The notes below the pieces were generated by a model, which was not told the origin of the DNA, made no database searches, and was given only the letters and a program-made list of their open reading frames with translations. Position numbers and translations under genes: made by a program. A stretch of DNA of 64,000 nt from Blepharisma stoltei. Lineage: Eukaryota > Ciliophora > Heterotrichea > Heterotrichida > Blepharismidae. The DNA lies in NCBI GenBank assembly GCA_914767885.1, contig CAJZBQ010000040.1, positions 682,001 through 746,000 on the forward strand, in the 5' to 3' direction. Each line of letters starts with the position of its first letter. Position 1 is the stretch's first letter. Positions 1 through 11,237 of this stretch are shown here, piece after piece.

Positions 1-472
1 AACTTTTTCATAAATTATTGTGCATTAAACAAGAAGACCCATCATAAAAGTTATGATAAAAGCCTAGCATCAAGAATTTTCATTTGGGAAATAATCAAAT
101 GTTTGTTGAATTGAATAATCACTACAAAGATCTAGTTAAAGTTTTTATTTTCCAATTATGAAATTCAATTTCTCCAATAAGCTTCATATCTTACATTTAA
201 ACTTCTTTTTCAAATTGGTTTTAATTTAACCACTATTTATATCATTATCTTACAATAATATTGCTGCTTTTAAAACTCTAGTTTAAATGGCATTTAATGT
301 AATTACTGGATAAATGATTTCGTTAATTCTATAATGATCTTGCCCTATAATTTCATCTTAAAATATCGATTAGATTACTTACCAATTAACTTAAAATTAT
401 TCACTCATTTTTATCTAATCATTCAAATTACAATGAATGGCACAAGTCGACATTTATATAAAAATATAACCA
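1..472. other. AT-rich intergenic region upstream of the Pumilio gene
   Basis: No open frame, RNA gene or terminal repeat is recognisable here. The base composition is strongly AT-rich, like the other intergenic DNA in the window. The stretch just before the start codon at 473 is the likely promoter and short 5' UTR of the Pumilio gene, but no specific element can be named. Confidence 0.5.
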
Positions 473-2301
473 ATGCAGCCCTATTCTCTTCAAATTGATT
501 TCGCATCAAGCGAAATTCTTTTTAAAGATGATTTTTCACCAGATGACCTTAAAAACCTTTCTCCTATTACGTCGTCGATTCTTAAGTCAATTTTGTATGA
601 TGAATCAGAAGCATCGACAACGGAGAGTTCTCCTGTAGTTACCCCTGTAATCGATTGTCCGACAATAGGCAAAATCGACCTTGCTTTACTGCCAGAGCAG
701 TGTAAGACAAGAGCAGGCAGTAAAAAGTTCCAGCATATCATATCATATTTATAAATGAATTTGAGCATTTATTATGATCATAAATACAATAAAATTATTT
801 TATTAATATAAATTATTTATTTCTAGAATAAAATTAAAAAGGAAATATGCTACATTAAATTACTGTACAAATATTTTTTTTAAAAAATCGGAAAATTCAG
901 ATAAAAATCAATATAGCTCGGACACGCTAATAGCATGTCCTCAGAGTTGGCATGCAGCAGAAACCAAGCTCGCTGATTTTCTGCTCCATTCTGGAGAGAC
1001 AAGCTAGATTTTTCATAACCAAACCATTGTGGCTGTATTTGCTTAATCGAGTTTAGCTCGCCAGAATGGAACAGAAAAGCTAAAGAGCTTAGTTTTTACT
1101 TCAAGTCAACTCTGAGGGCATGCTATTAGTGCGTCTGAGCCATAGCGAAGTGTCGGCCAGAGGACATTGAAAAAATAGTAATCGTAATGGCACCTCATAT
1201 GGGGGCGCTCATGACCGATGTTTATGGTAATTATATGTGCCAATCCCTCATTAAGTCTGCGAACTCATCACAGAGGTTGATGTTACTGTCTTCAATGAGG
1301 GGTCATTTGCTCAGAATTAGTAAAGATTCTCAAGGCACTCACTCCTTACAAGGTCTAATATGTCTTTCTTCAACGTCTGAAGAAGAGTTAATATACAGAG
1401 ATAAATTTTCAGGTCACATTATAGAAATGGCAATGAATGTCAATGCCTCGCATGTGATCCAACGTCTATTAGTCACCCTTAAAGATACCTCATTTATTAT
1501 CCGAGAATTATTAGGCCACGTCACAGAGTTAGCAATTGACAAACTCGGCCTATGTGTTATTAAAAAGTGCATTGGAAATTACGAAGTTTATAAAGAGCTC
1601 CTTTCCAATGCTCATATTCTAGTACAAGATCCTTACGGAAATTACGCTATTCAGCAGACACTTGATTTGTGGGGAGAAGCCTCGCATGAAGTGCTTGCTA
1701 ATAAATTTAAAGGAAAAGTTGCACAACTGTGCATACAGAAGTACGCTTCGAATGTGATGGAAAAGTGCATGCATTTTGAATATTTGAGAGAAGCCTTGGC
1801 AGCGTGAAATAATAGTGAAATCGGTGAAGATGGACTCCGAGACACATTCTTATGGAGTAGGCAAGATCCATCCATATGAAGCTGAAAATAGTGTCTCTGT
1901 CACTTTTTGAATTAGCCTTCTGTTAGGGATGACTGCTGAAGAGGGAAGTTTTGTTTCTCCCTAGATGGGCTAGACAGTTTTGCCTCCGACTTAGTTTTTG
2001 CTTATTGGAGCTAATCCTTAGGTTAGGTAGTTAAACCATATAGACATGCTAGTGGTCTATCCGCTTATATCCTTTTAACACTTAACTTAACTTGGCAGCG
2101 GAGTTGCTGAATGAAGAAAAAATGAAAATGGTTTTAAATTGTGCCTATGGGTGCTACGTTGTAAAATCCGCTGCAGAGTTTGGGTCTCAAAAACTTAAAG
2201 AAGGCTTGAGAAAAATATTCAATGTGGTGTCACACCAACTCCACCAGAAGAAGCTGAAAAGCAGATGGATAGAAATCCAAAATGCCTTAAAATTTCAGTA
2301 G
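473..2301 (+). CDS. Pumilio/Puf-repeat RNA-binding protein, interrupted by two insertions
   Basis: Exon pieces 473-751, 1145-1804 and 2101-2301 join to a 379-residue protein. Puf repeats are visible, with motifs such as DVYGNYMCQSL, DKLGLCVIKKCI, DPYGNYAIQQTL and QKYASNVMEKC, so the protein should bind specific mRNA 3' UTRs and repress or localise the messages. The C-terminal three quarters is the Puf domain. About 65 residues of non-conserved sequence lie at the N-terminus. The first insertion (752-1144) is TA-bounded; joining TTA to GCG gives a continuous repeat 1-2 linker. The second (1805-2100) lies between copies of a 10-bp duplication, CTTGGCAGCG, and its removal also restores the frame exactly. 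The stop is TAG. Identification as a Puf protein is firm; which paralogue it is cannot be said. Confidence 0.88.
752..1144. mobile_element. TA-bounded IES in the Pumilio gene, carrying a nested palindromic element
   Basis: Excision between the TA at 750-751 and the TA at 1143-1144 (393 bp) restores the Puf frame. The right-hand part (about 913-1144) is an inverted repeat: the arm starting at about 915 (AGCTCGGACACGCTAATAG) returns as its complement near 1115-1142. The left 160 bp is plain AT-rich DNA outside the palindrome, so a MITE seems to have landed inside an older IES. Confidence 0.75.
1805..2100 (+). mobile_element. SINE-like retroposon in the Pumilio coding exon
   Basis: The insert lies between direct repeats CTTGGCAGCG (1795-1804 and 2091-2100) and ends in a TTAAC-rich tail, as expected of a non-LTR retroposed element. 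It has no terminal inverted repeats and is GC-richer than the flanks. It shares AGATGGGCTAGACAG (about 1961-1975) in reverse orientation with the retroposon at 27404-27850. Deleting the element plus one duplication copy gives the uninterrupted Puf protein. Confidence 0.75.
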
Positions 2302-2506
2302 AAGTCAATTTACATTTGATTATCTTAGTTAATTATAGTATTTTAAGTAATTTTGGTGTTAACTAAAATGGAATGTAAATAATTCCAATTGACGAATTAT
2401 TGTAACCGACTTAAAAAACATTAAGATTTGAACCTTGATTTTCTATCATTAAGTGTAACGACCCATAGATTAATTAAATCGTCAGAGGATTTCAATATAT
2501 CTAAAT

Positions 2507-4177
2507 ATGTCGACAGAAAGAAAAGCTTGGACCCAGGATGTAAACTCTATACAGGAAGACGATGCAATACGAGCACTAGTAGAAGAATATGGGGTAAAGC
2601 ATTGGACACAAATTTCACAATTACTATTAGAAAAATTTGGAATCAAAGGACGGTATGTTCTATTTAGGTCGGGCAAGCAGTGCCGAGAGCGCTGGCATAA
2701 CCACATTGACCCACTGATCTCCAAAGATTCTTGGTCAAAAGAAGAAGAAAGCATTATTTTTCAATATCAAAAACTATACGGAAATCGGTGGTCAGAGATA
2801 GCAAAACACCTGCCTGGGAGGTCAGATAATGCTATAAAAAACCATTTTTACAGCACAATTCGGAAAAATTTACGAAGACACAACAGAAAAAAACCAGCAA
2901 GTGAAAGAATTTCAGGGCCCATAAAGCAGCTACTACAAGATCAAGACGTTCTTGATATAATCATGGCTTATTCGCAACAAGACACAATTGCGAAAATTCC
3001 TCTAAAATCAGAGCCAACCATTTTAACTCCCCCCATCTTTGATCGAACGGCTTGCCATCGTTCGATCAAGGATGGGGATTAAAAACAATTTTATATATAT
3101 ATTTATTTTTTTTATTTACTTTTAAATAAGAGGGTTAAGAGTATTTAATAATTATTTTTACAGCAAAAAATTGAATTAATTTCATAAAAATACCAATTTT
3201 TAATATTTTGATTTATTAGTTACCCCTTTAAACTGTATAAATCTTAATTTGTTCCATATTAAATAAATTGTTTTTTTTTAAAAATTTTAAAGAATCTCTA
3301 TTTTTTTAGATTATTGAGTTTTAAGCCTAGGGTGACGGCTAAATCACTTCGGATGGTTGATTCCGTAGCTTTCTGTCGTCTCAAAGTCTCTGAAAACAAC
3401 TTCACTAGGTGCATCTTCCCAAGCTTTTGATAACTAATATATATTTTATATGTATAAAAATTTGCATGATATGAAAATTGTTCGAACAAGGATGGGGGTT
3501 AAATTCCCCCAATTTTTAGAAATTTTTTACAGTCGATCGTTCGATCAAGGATGGGGTGAGTAAGAAGATCTGAAAGATTAAGCAGCAGAAAAGATCTAAA
3601 ACTTGAAGCAATGGAAACAGAAGAGAAAACAGAACCAAAACAAGAGCAATTAGCTGAAGATATCCCCGCATCTCAGCCCACTCCAAGAAGCATTATGAAA
3701 AAGAAGCCGCAGATTTCAATAGACTCTATGCAAGAAGAGATGCCTGAAATCCGGATTAATGTTTGCGAAAGACCCAGTGAGGAAAAATCGAAATATTCTT
3801 TGGGAAATTCGCCATCAAAGATGGCTGAACTTATCGAGAGTGCTGATGCGACTACTCCTCAATGCATTATCACTCCTAGCAATTTTCTCAGAAGTCCTTT
3901 CCGTGGGCCAAAATTTTTCAATTTTGGTGACGAAGCAACGGCTGGCTTTAATTTTGATGGCTTTAATAGCCAAGATTTGACGGATACTTTTCAAAGAACA
4001 GATTCGTTGGCATATGGATTGCTGAAATCTGACTCTTTGAACAGCTGGAAATCAGATTATTTAAAATATGATCCTTTTACACAAAATCCTTCGCCTCAGG
4101 CAAGATCGATTGTGTTACCACCTTTTTCACCGATGGACAAGTTCCAGCATTCAGTAAGTCCTCGAAGTGGTAATTAG
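2507..4177 (+). CDS. R2R3-type Myb DNA-binding protein, interrupted by a MITE-IES
   Basis: Exons 2507-2652, 2668-3025 and 3563-4177 give 372 residues. Two Myb repeats are clear: the R2 region ends in [14 protein letters not shown], and R3 has [20 protein letters not shown] and [20 protein letters not shown]. The protein is expected to be nuclear and to bind DNA through the third helices. A 15-nt intron (2653-2667) interrupts R2 exactly at GR|SG. A family A MITE (3026-3562) sits after the Myb domain; removing it joins TTA to AGA in frame. The C-terminal 200 residues are low-complexity, rich in Ser/Pro with Arg-Ser-Pro sites. The stop is TAG. Confidence 0.88.
2653..2667 (+). other. 15-nt spliceosomal intron
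   Basis: GTATGTTCTATTTAG. Its removal restores the conserved Myb R2 third helix ([11 protein letters not shown]). Position 10 is A, as in all seven introns found here. Confidence 0.88.
3026..3562. mobile_element. Family A MITE acting as an IES in the Myb gene
   Basis: The 537-bp element is bounded by TA (3024-3025 and 3561-3562). Its terminal sequence is CCATCYTTGATCGAACG behind a C-tract. The left end is a hairpin of this sequence (to about 3078). At the right end the same sequence occurs twice, about 50-60 nt apart (about 3480-3500 and 3535-3556). The interior is closely similar to the copy at 50426-50996 in the telomere-binding-protein gene, so these are two copies of one transposon family. 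Confidence 0.85.
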
Positions 4178-4296
4178 TGTAATTCACAAATAAATAATTT
4201 TTGGGTATTTAGATAAATAAGTATTAAAAAATAATAATATTAATTGCGGATTGCAGGTAGGGATAATGAGAAAACTTCTTTGAAGAAAACAACCTA

Positions 4297-4368
4297 GGTT
4301 CTATGGTGTAATGGTAGCACGTAGGACTCTGAATCCTGAAATCTGAGTTCAATTCTCAGTAGAACCAT
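4297..4368 (+). tRNA. tRNA-Gln (anticodon CTG)
   Basis: The acceptor stem pairs GGTTCTA with TAGAACC. The anticodon stem encloses a seven-base loop CTCTGAA with CTG in the middle, so it reads CAG as glutamine. The T-loop GTTCAATTC and D-loop TAATGGTAG are normal. A T-run directly after the gene (4368-4372) fits RNA polymerase III termination. There is no intron. Confidence 0.9.
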
Positions 4369-4487
4369 TTTTGGTTTAATTATTTTGAATAATGGCGCTA
4401 ATATATAAATCCGTTTGCTATAAATATAATGAACTATTTAATGTAATATACCATATTTTAATATTGAAAATATATAAAGGAATAATT

Positions 4488-6680
4488 TTAGCTATCCTTA
4501 ATTCTTAAAACGTTTTTAATTGTCCCTATATCGATAGGGAATTTAACTAAATAAAAATTACAAACGCCATCAAACTTTTTGATAAAGCTATCTTCAATGT
4601 CCTCGCCTTCAATAATTCCATAAAATAAAATTTCTGTTTGTTCATTTGATGCTTTAATATCTTTTATTTGGAAAAGTTTTTCTCAATTTGCAGTTTGAAA
4701 ATCAATAAAAATTGCATTATAAATTTGTCCTTTCTTTGCTTCCTTTTCATACAAATATAAGCCTAAAGCTGCACTATTTACAGATTTTATATTTTTTGTG
4801 ATCGATTTTTTCAAGATATTTTTGATAGATTTTTCTCTTTCTCTTGAGTTGCATAAAAGCAGAACTCTCCATTCTTTTATTTCACTTTTTAACGAAGAAT
4901 ATTTAGGAAGTTGGCTCTCTTTGTGGACCATCGCATAATCTTCAGATTCGTTTTCTGTAAATTCAGCATTAGCACTATTCTTATATTTTCAAATATATTC
5001 ATTATCTGATTCTTGTAAACAGCACCCAGTGATTAGTTCTAGCTTGCTTGCTGCCTTTCTCTCTGACACAATTAAGGGTAAGTTAATGGCAATTGTGCAT
5101 ATTGATTCAGAAAATTTAGCGTCAGTATATCCTCTCATCAAGCAAACTAAAGAGTCAAACATAATTAATTCGCTTCCATATCTGTGCTGAATTGATATCA
5201 TATCATTAAGAGTTTTTCTTTTTGAAGCTTGCTCTCTAATTTGAAATATGCGGTCAAGTTCATCTTGCGTGATTGATAATGATGGAAATTGTAAGACATA
5301 TTTTACAATAATTTCTGCATTAGAACTGGAAATCATTGATACTGAAATGAAAATGACTGAGTTTTCATTAGAATTTTTTATTGCAAAATCCAATACTGCA
5401 TAAAGGAGATAATTATGAAATTTTTTATCACCAATAATGCAATTTGGGATGTCTTTAGATGTGCTTAAAGAAAAAATTAAATCTCTTTTTGCAGCTTTCA
5501 TAAAAATAGCCTCTATTGTATTTAAAATTTCTACCTGGAGATCAAAGTAATCTTTTTTAATTTCAATTTTACTTAAAAATTTGCATTGCATTAAGAAAAA
5601 AGTTCGCAATCTATGCTGAATTGAGTATATTTCTGTCAATAAATGTTGATTAATGTTTGTATGCATTCTATATGATTCAAATAATTTATTTGTAAATCGT
5701 TCAATGGATTCCAATATGTTTTTATAGCAAATAGAAATAAAAGTGTCTTGAAACACGATATTAGAAATATTCATGAATACGATTTTAAGACATTTTTTCC
5801 CTTTGAATTCAATACGATCAAAAGTAAACCTTAAAGTTACAATATTATCACTTTCATAGTCCTTTTTCTTGATAATAATTTCCTCCACCTTCTTATTTCA
5901 ATTCAAGGCTTCCAAAGCTAGTTTTTTAACATGATTTCTATGATCGTCATCAAACATATCTTCAAATTTGTCTAGTCGATTTAGTTTGGCTCTTCCTATT
6001 AAATATGTGATGTCAGCAGCCTTATTATTATGATAGAGAATATGCATGTCTTCATCAACAACAAAAATCCCATTTGGAGTAAACATGAACATATCATCGT
6101 GAAGCTCATAACTTTTCTTGTAGCTGTGATAAAGTACCCATAGAGTTCTTTTTTCTTTTTCAATAAAATAATTGAAAATAGAGTATGAAATTATTGTAAA
6201 AAGCGCGGTTTTAAACTGCATCGCATTTGTGAAGTAAAAAATTCCTGATTTTAATAGACTGAATATAAAGAAAAGGATCCATCTTTTGAACCCTAAAATA
6301 TTTATAAGCAAGTCAGGGAAAAAGGCGCCGAGGCATTCAAGCAATGAGCCTGTTTCTATAGTTTCAAATTGAAAAATTGTACATAAAATTTCACCATAAA
6401 GACTAATCGTCAAATAACGATCATATTTCATAAAATATAAAAATATTGATAATATAACAAAAATCGCAACCACATAAGAGTGAATATGTCATCCACATGC
6501 ATACAAAGAACAATTTATTAAGATCAGCCATGCCAAGATGCTTTGAAATGAAACAGTGTGAATTGAGGCTAAATCTGTTGAAAAAGAATTTTCTTGGGAT
6601 TTTTCGAGAAATCCTAGAAAAGAATCTTGATAATAGCAAGGATCGTTGATAAAGAAATTAGTGCACACTTTCTTAGCCAT
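4488..6680 (-). CDS. Multi-pass membrane PAS/hybrid histidine-kinase-like protein
   Basis: Read with UGA = Trp, one 730-residue frame runs from ATG at 6680 to TAA at 4488, without insertions. Residues about 45-200 hold several hydrophobic segments. A PAS-like domain follows (FMFTPNGIFVVDEDMHILYH). Next come a dimerisation-like helix and a degenerate ATPase-like region. The C-terminal 120 residues resemble a receiver domain (WRVLLLCNSR, AIFIDFQTANW). I cannot see a convincing H-box or the glycine-rich N/G boxes, so kinase activity is doubtful. The architecture resembles ciliate hybrid kinases, but the assignment rests on domain order and weak motifs. A sensory or signalling role at a membrane is inferred. 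Confidence 0.6.
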
Positions 6681-6807
6681 AATTTATAATTATATCAAAA
6701 ATGATAATTTGCCATTCCTGCACTATATATTAGCTACCTTTATTGATATATTAAATAATAAATGCACATAAAACAATTAATTTATTTAGTTTTTATATTT
6801 GCCAAAT

Positions 6808-7422
6808 TTAGCAGCATTTAGATTTTTTCGAAGGTTGTCTCTGATTATTCTCTACAACGGTTATTCTTTTTCTGCCTTTCAATGGGCTATCTTTTTGAAT
6901 TTTGCCTCTATCTTTCTCTAGCAAGGCTCGAGTAATTTCCATAAAGCATTCATTAACCCCGGATCCAGTTTTCGCACTTGTGCTGAAATGAGTAACCCCA
7001 ATGCTCTTCGCAAAGTCTATTGCGTTTTGCCTTGGAATTTCCCTTTCATTTTCTTTATCGCATTTATTTCCAACAAGTATAATTGCAATATCTTTTCCGC
7101 CTTGGCTTTGCAATTCATTCACCCAAGTTTCAACTCTATCGAAAGTACTTTTTTCAGTTATATCATATACAATTATTGCTCCCTGGGCATTTCTATAGTA
7201 ATTTGACGCAATAGCTCTGTATCTTTCTTGCCCTGCTGTGTCTCAAATGCTAAGCTTCACCATCTCTCTACCAATTTGAACTTGTTTCTCAAAAAAATTT
7301 GCATTTATAGTCGCTTTTTCAGAATCATTAAACTGACCACGAGCGAATCGAAGAGTTAGTGAAGTTTTTCCAACTCTCCCATCACCTAGTGTTACTATTT
7401 TATATTCATGAAGCTGTTCCAT
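6808..7422 (-). CDS. Rab21-like small GTPase
   Basis: This 204-residue protein has a P-loop GDGRVGKTS, a switch II WDTAGQERY whose Trp is encoded by TGA (7243-7245), NKCD, SAK and a C-terminal CC for prenylation. YKIVTLGDGRVGKTSLTLR with the FNDSE and FFEK segments matches the Rab21/Rab5 group best, implying endosomal traffic. I chose the ATG at 7422 because the preceding 15 in-frame residues (from 7467) are not conserved in Rabs. The conserved Trp encoded by TGA is the clearest single proof of the variant genetic code in this window. Confidence 0.92.
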
Positions 7423-7487
7423 TACTAAATTGATACTTATTAAGATTTCAACTAATTTTTTCCTCATTTTGGTAGAAAAATTATAAT

Positions 7488-8066
7488 TTAAAATAGAACT
7501 TCACTAAACTTTGATACACTGTGAGGTCTGCTCATGAAATCATTAAAATATGAAATTGTACTTCATGTATGGCTTTGTTGTTTTGGGTTGAATTTTGTGA
7601 TGGATTGGGATAGAAGTGATTTTGCGTTCCTCTTTTTCTTAGAAAGATCAATCTTTTCACGAGAAATAACAGGACTTACCCGCTGTAGCCTGCTGAGGAT
7701 TTTCTATTTAGAAGTTACTTTGTTTTCTATTACTATTCTGTTGAGATTTCTATTTCGTAAGTCATAATTTAGGCTTCCATAAGAATTTGCTCGAGGAATG
7801 CAAACAGACCTGCTTAAGCGAGATGGCTTTGAGTCAATACTTTGCATACGATCTAAGAGGGCTTTATTTTCATTATCTATTTGGTTGCATCTATCTAAAA
7901 CTATTCGTTGCTTTTTAGAACCTTTTGAAGAGTTTATAGTGAGATTCGCTTTGGGTAGATTATCTATACAAGGCTTTACAAGTCTTAGCGCTTTTTTAAA
8001 CCTAACCTTTTCTTTTTTCAGTAAAAGTTTTTCATAGACTGCATTGCAAGAAGTTAAATTCCACAT
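7488..8066 (-). CDS. CFAP97 (hemingway)-like ciliary protein
   Basis: Exons 8066-7719 and 7703-7488 encode 187 residues. The frame looks stopped at 7704, but this TAG is the 3' end of a 15-nt intron (GTAACTTCTAAATAG). After splicing, the protein continues KKILSRLQRV and on to TAA at 7488. The basic helix QRIVLDRCNQIDNENKALLD followed by a second helix is the pattern of the CFAP97/KIAA1430 family, small proteins linked to cilia and flagella. The assignment is by motif pattern only. Confidence 0.6.
7704..7718 (-). other. 15-nt spliceosomal intron
   Basis: On the minus strand GTAACTTCTAAATAG. It carries the apparent stop codon of the CFAP97-like gene, and its removal extends the protein by 71 residues. 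Confidence 0.85.
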
Positions 8067-8179
8067 TATTTAGATATAAAATAACTCAAAACCTATTTCA
8101 TAACTGATTTGCACTAACCATTTAATATTAAAAAAATTATATTAATAAATCTAAAGACTAATATTCTTTATTCGTATAC

Positions 8180-10159
8180 TTAAGTTTCAGCAATAATTTC
8201 ATTTTCGTTGACTTCTGAAAAGCTTGAGTCACTCCCATATGATTTTTCAGAAGACATTTGGCTATTTGATGCTGATACAAATTTGCTGAAATAGCTATCA
8301 TAATAAATTAGCCCTTTACTTGATTGATATTTAATGAGCTGCTTAAATAGCCAATTTTCTTCTATTGAAGTTTCAATTATATCTAATGCCCTTAACTGAC
8401 TCATAATAAGTGAAATAGGCAGTAAGCCAATGCATCCTTTATCCATCTCTGAAAAATGATTGCCGATGAGTTTCAATTTATTTTTGATTTTTCTCTTTAA
8501 TTCATCTTTCTTGCCTTGATCTATTGAAATATCTAATGAATTCATGAGATTATCCAGGTTTTTGATTAAATCTTCTTTTGATATTATTTTTTGTTCATTA
8601 AGTAAAAACCCACAAATTTCTTTAAGGACTTCTTCGTCTCCTATTATTCGTTGCAAAGCTTGATATAACGATTGAAATCCATAATTATTTTCAAAAAAAT
8701 AGCCCTGCAGATCTACAGAATTGTCAATTATCATTTGAGTTCTTATACATTGCAATGCTTTTATTATTTTTTCGTTATCAAATTCGTCAATTTTTTCTTC
8801 ATTATTTATTTTCAAACAATTTTTTAATTCATTGATTAGTACAGATTCCAATATTTGTGATGAATTTTCTCCTTTCTTTTTAATCAATAGTTCGACTTCT
8901 TTTTTAATAATTGGGACTCTTTCAAACTTTAAAGCAGAAATTATATTGTCAAGAGATATTATGCCGTTAACTGATATTGATGATATTCACGATTCCAAGC
9001 TGTAGTTTTTTAATTTTACTAACGCGAGGATTTTTTTTAATAACGAATTTATTAGAGGTTCTGAATTTTCGAATTTATCTTCGTCACTGGTGAGATCTTC
9101 ATCAATGAAAAGATGACGACTTGGTGATGCTATAATTGGAGCTTGAAGTTCATTTTCAAATTTAGATTTTTCTGGATAAAGTGTTAAATTCTCTATTTCT
9201 TTTTGTTTTGTCTTTAGCAAATCTATCAATTTTTGATTTTCTTTTGTAAGCTCATTTATCTTAGAATTCATTCCACTATTTTCTGCTTTTAAATTCTTGA
9301 TTTCATCTTCAAGCTTAATTAACTTCTTAAGTGGGGAGCTTTGGAATTTCCTGTTTTGTTTGAAATCTATTTTTTCTTCTATTTTAGTCTTGATACTCAA
9401 TTTATTTGAATTCTCCAACGCTTTTAGCTTAATTGAGCTTTCATTTGATTTTATTAATTGAGAATCTTCTAGTTTTTTATGTTTCAGAGCACTCTCCCTT
9501 TCAGTATCTTTTAATTTTTGTTCCAGCATATTTTTCTCATGGTTAATTTTCTCAAAATTTAAATTTTTTTTTGACAATTCAATTTTTTCTTTATTTACCG
9601 CATCATATAACCCTCTTATTCTTGTACATTCTTCTTTGAAAATTTTTAATTCTTCAGTCAATTCATTCATCTTAGTTGTTTTCATATTTTTCTTCAATTC
9701 GATAATTATTTTTTCTTTATTTTCTAATTCTTGTTTCATTTCACTTATACTTTGTTTTAAATTTTCAATTAAATGTGAGCTTGATTTGTCTCTATTGTGA
9801 CTTATAAAAGAATTTTCATTGACCCGTTTATCTGCACTTCTTTGATTTTGAGCTAATCTTGTTTTTAAACGGAGATTTTCATCTGAAAGTGAATTTACAG
9901 CTTGCTTTAAGGACTGGTTTTCTTCATAAAGCTTTTCAATTTCTAAATTAATAGCTTTATTCTTGGTTTTTGACGTTCTAACTGATAAAGTAGTAGGTGT
10001 TATCAAACGTAGTTGGTTGTGACTAGCTAAGCGAGTAGGAAGAGAGTGAATGTCTGTAGACTTTGCGATTTCTTTGATAGAAAATTCTTTGGCAGAAGTG
10101 TATGGTCTTAAGTTTGGCTTAATGCTATCAATATATGCATGCCTATTTATAAGTTACAT
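8180..10159 (-). CDS. Long coiled-coil protein with a globular C-terminal region
   Basis: Exons 10159-10158 (AT of the start codon) and 10142-8180 encode 654 residues. The start codon appears to be split by a 15-nt intron (10143-10157). Residues about 60-390 form heptad-rich coiled coil high in Lys, Glu and Asn. An in-frame TGA (Trp) links the two parts at about 8987. The last 270 residues are helical and acidic, ending in a Ser-rich tail. I do not recognise the family. Length and composition are like ciliate basal-body or cortical scaffold proteins, but that is only a guess. The stop is TAA. Confidence 0.65.
10143..10157 (-). other. 15-nt intron that splits a start codon
   Basis: On the minus strand GTAACTTATAAATAG. 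Without splicing, a TAA blocks the frame. After splicing, AT|G gives ATG CAT GCA, in frame with the coiled-coil protein, and there is no other in-frame ATG nearby upstream. Confidence 0.65.
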
Positions 10160-10562
10160 TTGTGATGAGTTAATTTTATGCCATTTTATAATATTTGGAA
10201 TTATTTTATATATCAATGAGTTTTCATGATGTAAAATGTATGAAAACTAGGTAGTTTTAGTAGGGATTGTGATAAAATAAAAGAATAGAGACTCTGATTG
10301 CAAGTGCCTTTAATTTCATCAAAAATTAATTAAATTAAAAAATAATTGTTTATAAGCTTGCTTTAGTTATTTCTTTGAAATAATAGAGCAGTAAGGGCTA
10401 TTGATCTTTGTAATTGCATCTGTTTTTTATTTTATAATTAAAAGCTTTAAATATATTCATAGATTCATAAATAAAACATTTTAAACTATTTCCTTATTAT
10501 TTTAATAATATTTCTGCACATAAAGCATCAAATTTCAGATTATCTCTTTACTTGGTCTTCTC

Positions 10563-11101
10563 AATATATATTAAAATGGCGACACGAGCCAACCTACCCT
10601 CTTGGCACAACAGTACAGACCTTAAGGCCACAGCGAACTGGAACAGACTCCAAGCCGAGAAGCAAGTGCAACCTCAGCAGATGCATATTCTGTAGGCTCT
10701 GGCTGCTTTCCTGCAGTTGAAAATGGAGGTACTCAGCAATGTCCTTCAGACCCTTGGCATCCTCTACCGAGAAGCCGGGTGTTTTGGCCTGGGCTATAGG
10801 GAACAGTCTTTTTCTCGTAGCTGCCAAAGAAAGCACTCTCTTATACCCGATAGACTCCAAGGAGCTAATCCCTGAAATCAAACTACTCCTACGCCCGTCG
10901 CAGAGCCGCAGAAATCCATAATCCGCTGATTCAAGATTAAAGCGGCAAGGCAAGGAGGAGATAACTGTACCGCTACGACTAGAACTACTGGGCAGTTTGT
11001 CGCAAAGTGAATGAACTTTTTGCGCAGGAGATCTTTGATGACAGCAGCACCAATATGGCTCGCGCCCGTCTTTAATAATCCTAACCCTACTTGGCCTTCT
11101 C
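10563..11101 (+). mobile_element. SINE-like retroposon between divergent genes
   Basis: The insert is flanked by CTTGGTCTTCTC (10551-10562) and CTTGGCCTTCTC (11090-11101), 11 of 12 identical. The body begins with the TTAAAATGGCGAC head seen in other copies and ends with an AATAATCCTAA-type tail. GC content is near 50 percent, far above the flanks. Open frames inside it are not conserved and are not called as genes. It lies in the HSP70 upstream region, so the HSP70 promoter is probably the AT-rich stretch 11102-11237. Confidence 0.8.
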
Positions 11102-11237
11102 TAGATTTTTCCATTTTTAATCTATATATCCCGATATCTGCCTTTAGCCCCTAATACTCCATATTTAAATTTTAAATTCCAGATTTTTCTATAAACTATA
11201 AAAATCGATACCCTAAAAGTCTTTATAATTAAATAAA

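Noticed and set aside
10594-11114. Minus-strand frames of 78-119 codons
   Set aside because: They lie inside the retroposon at 10563-11101 and are not conserved in related copies.
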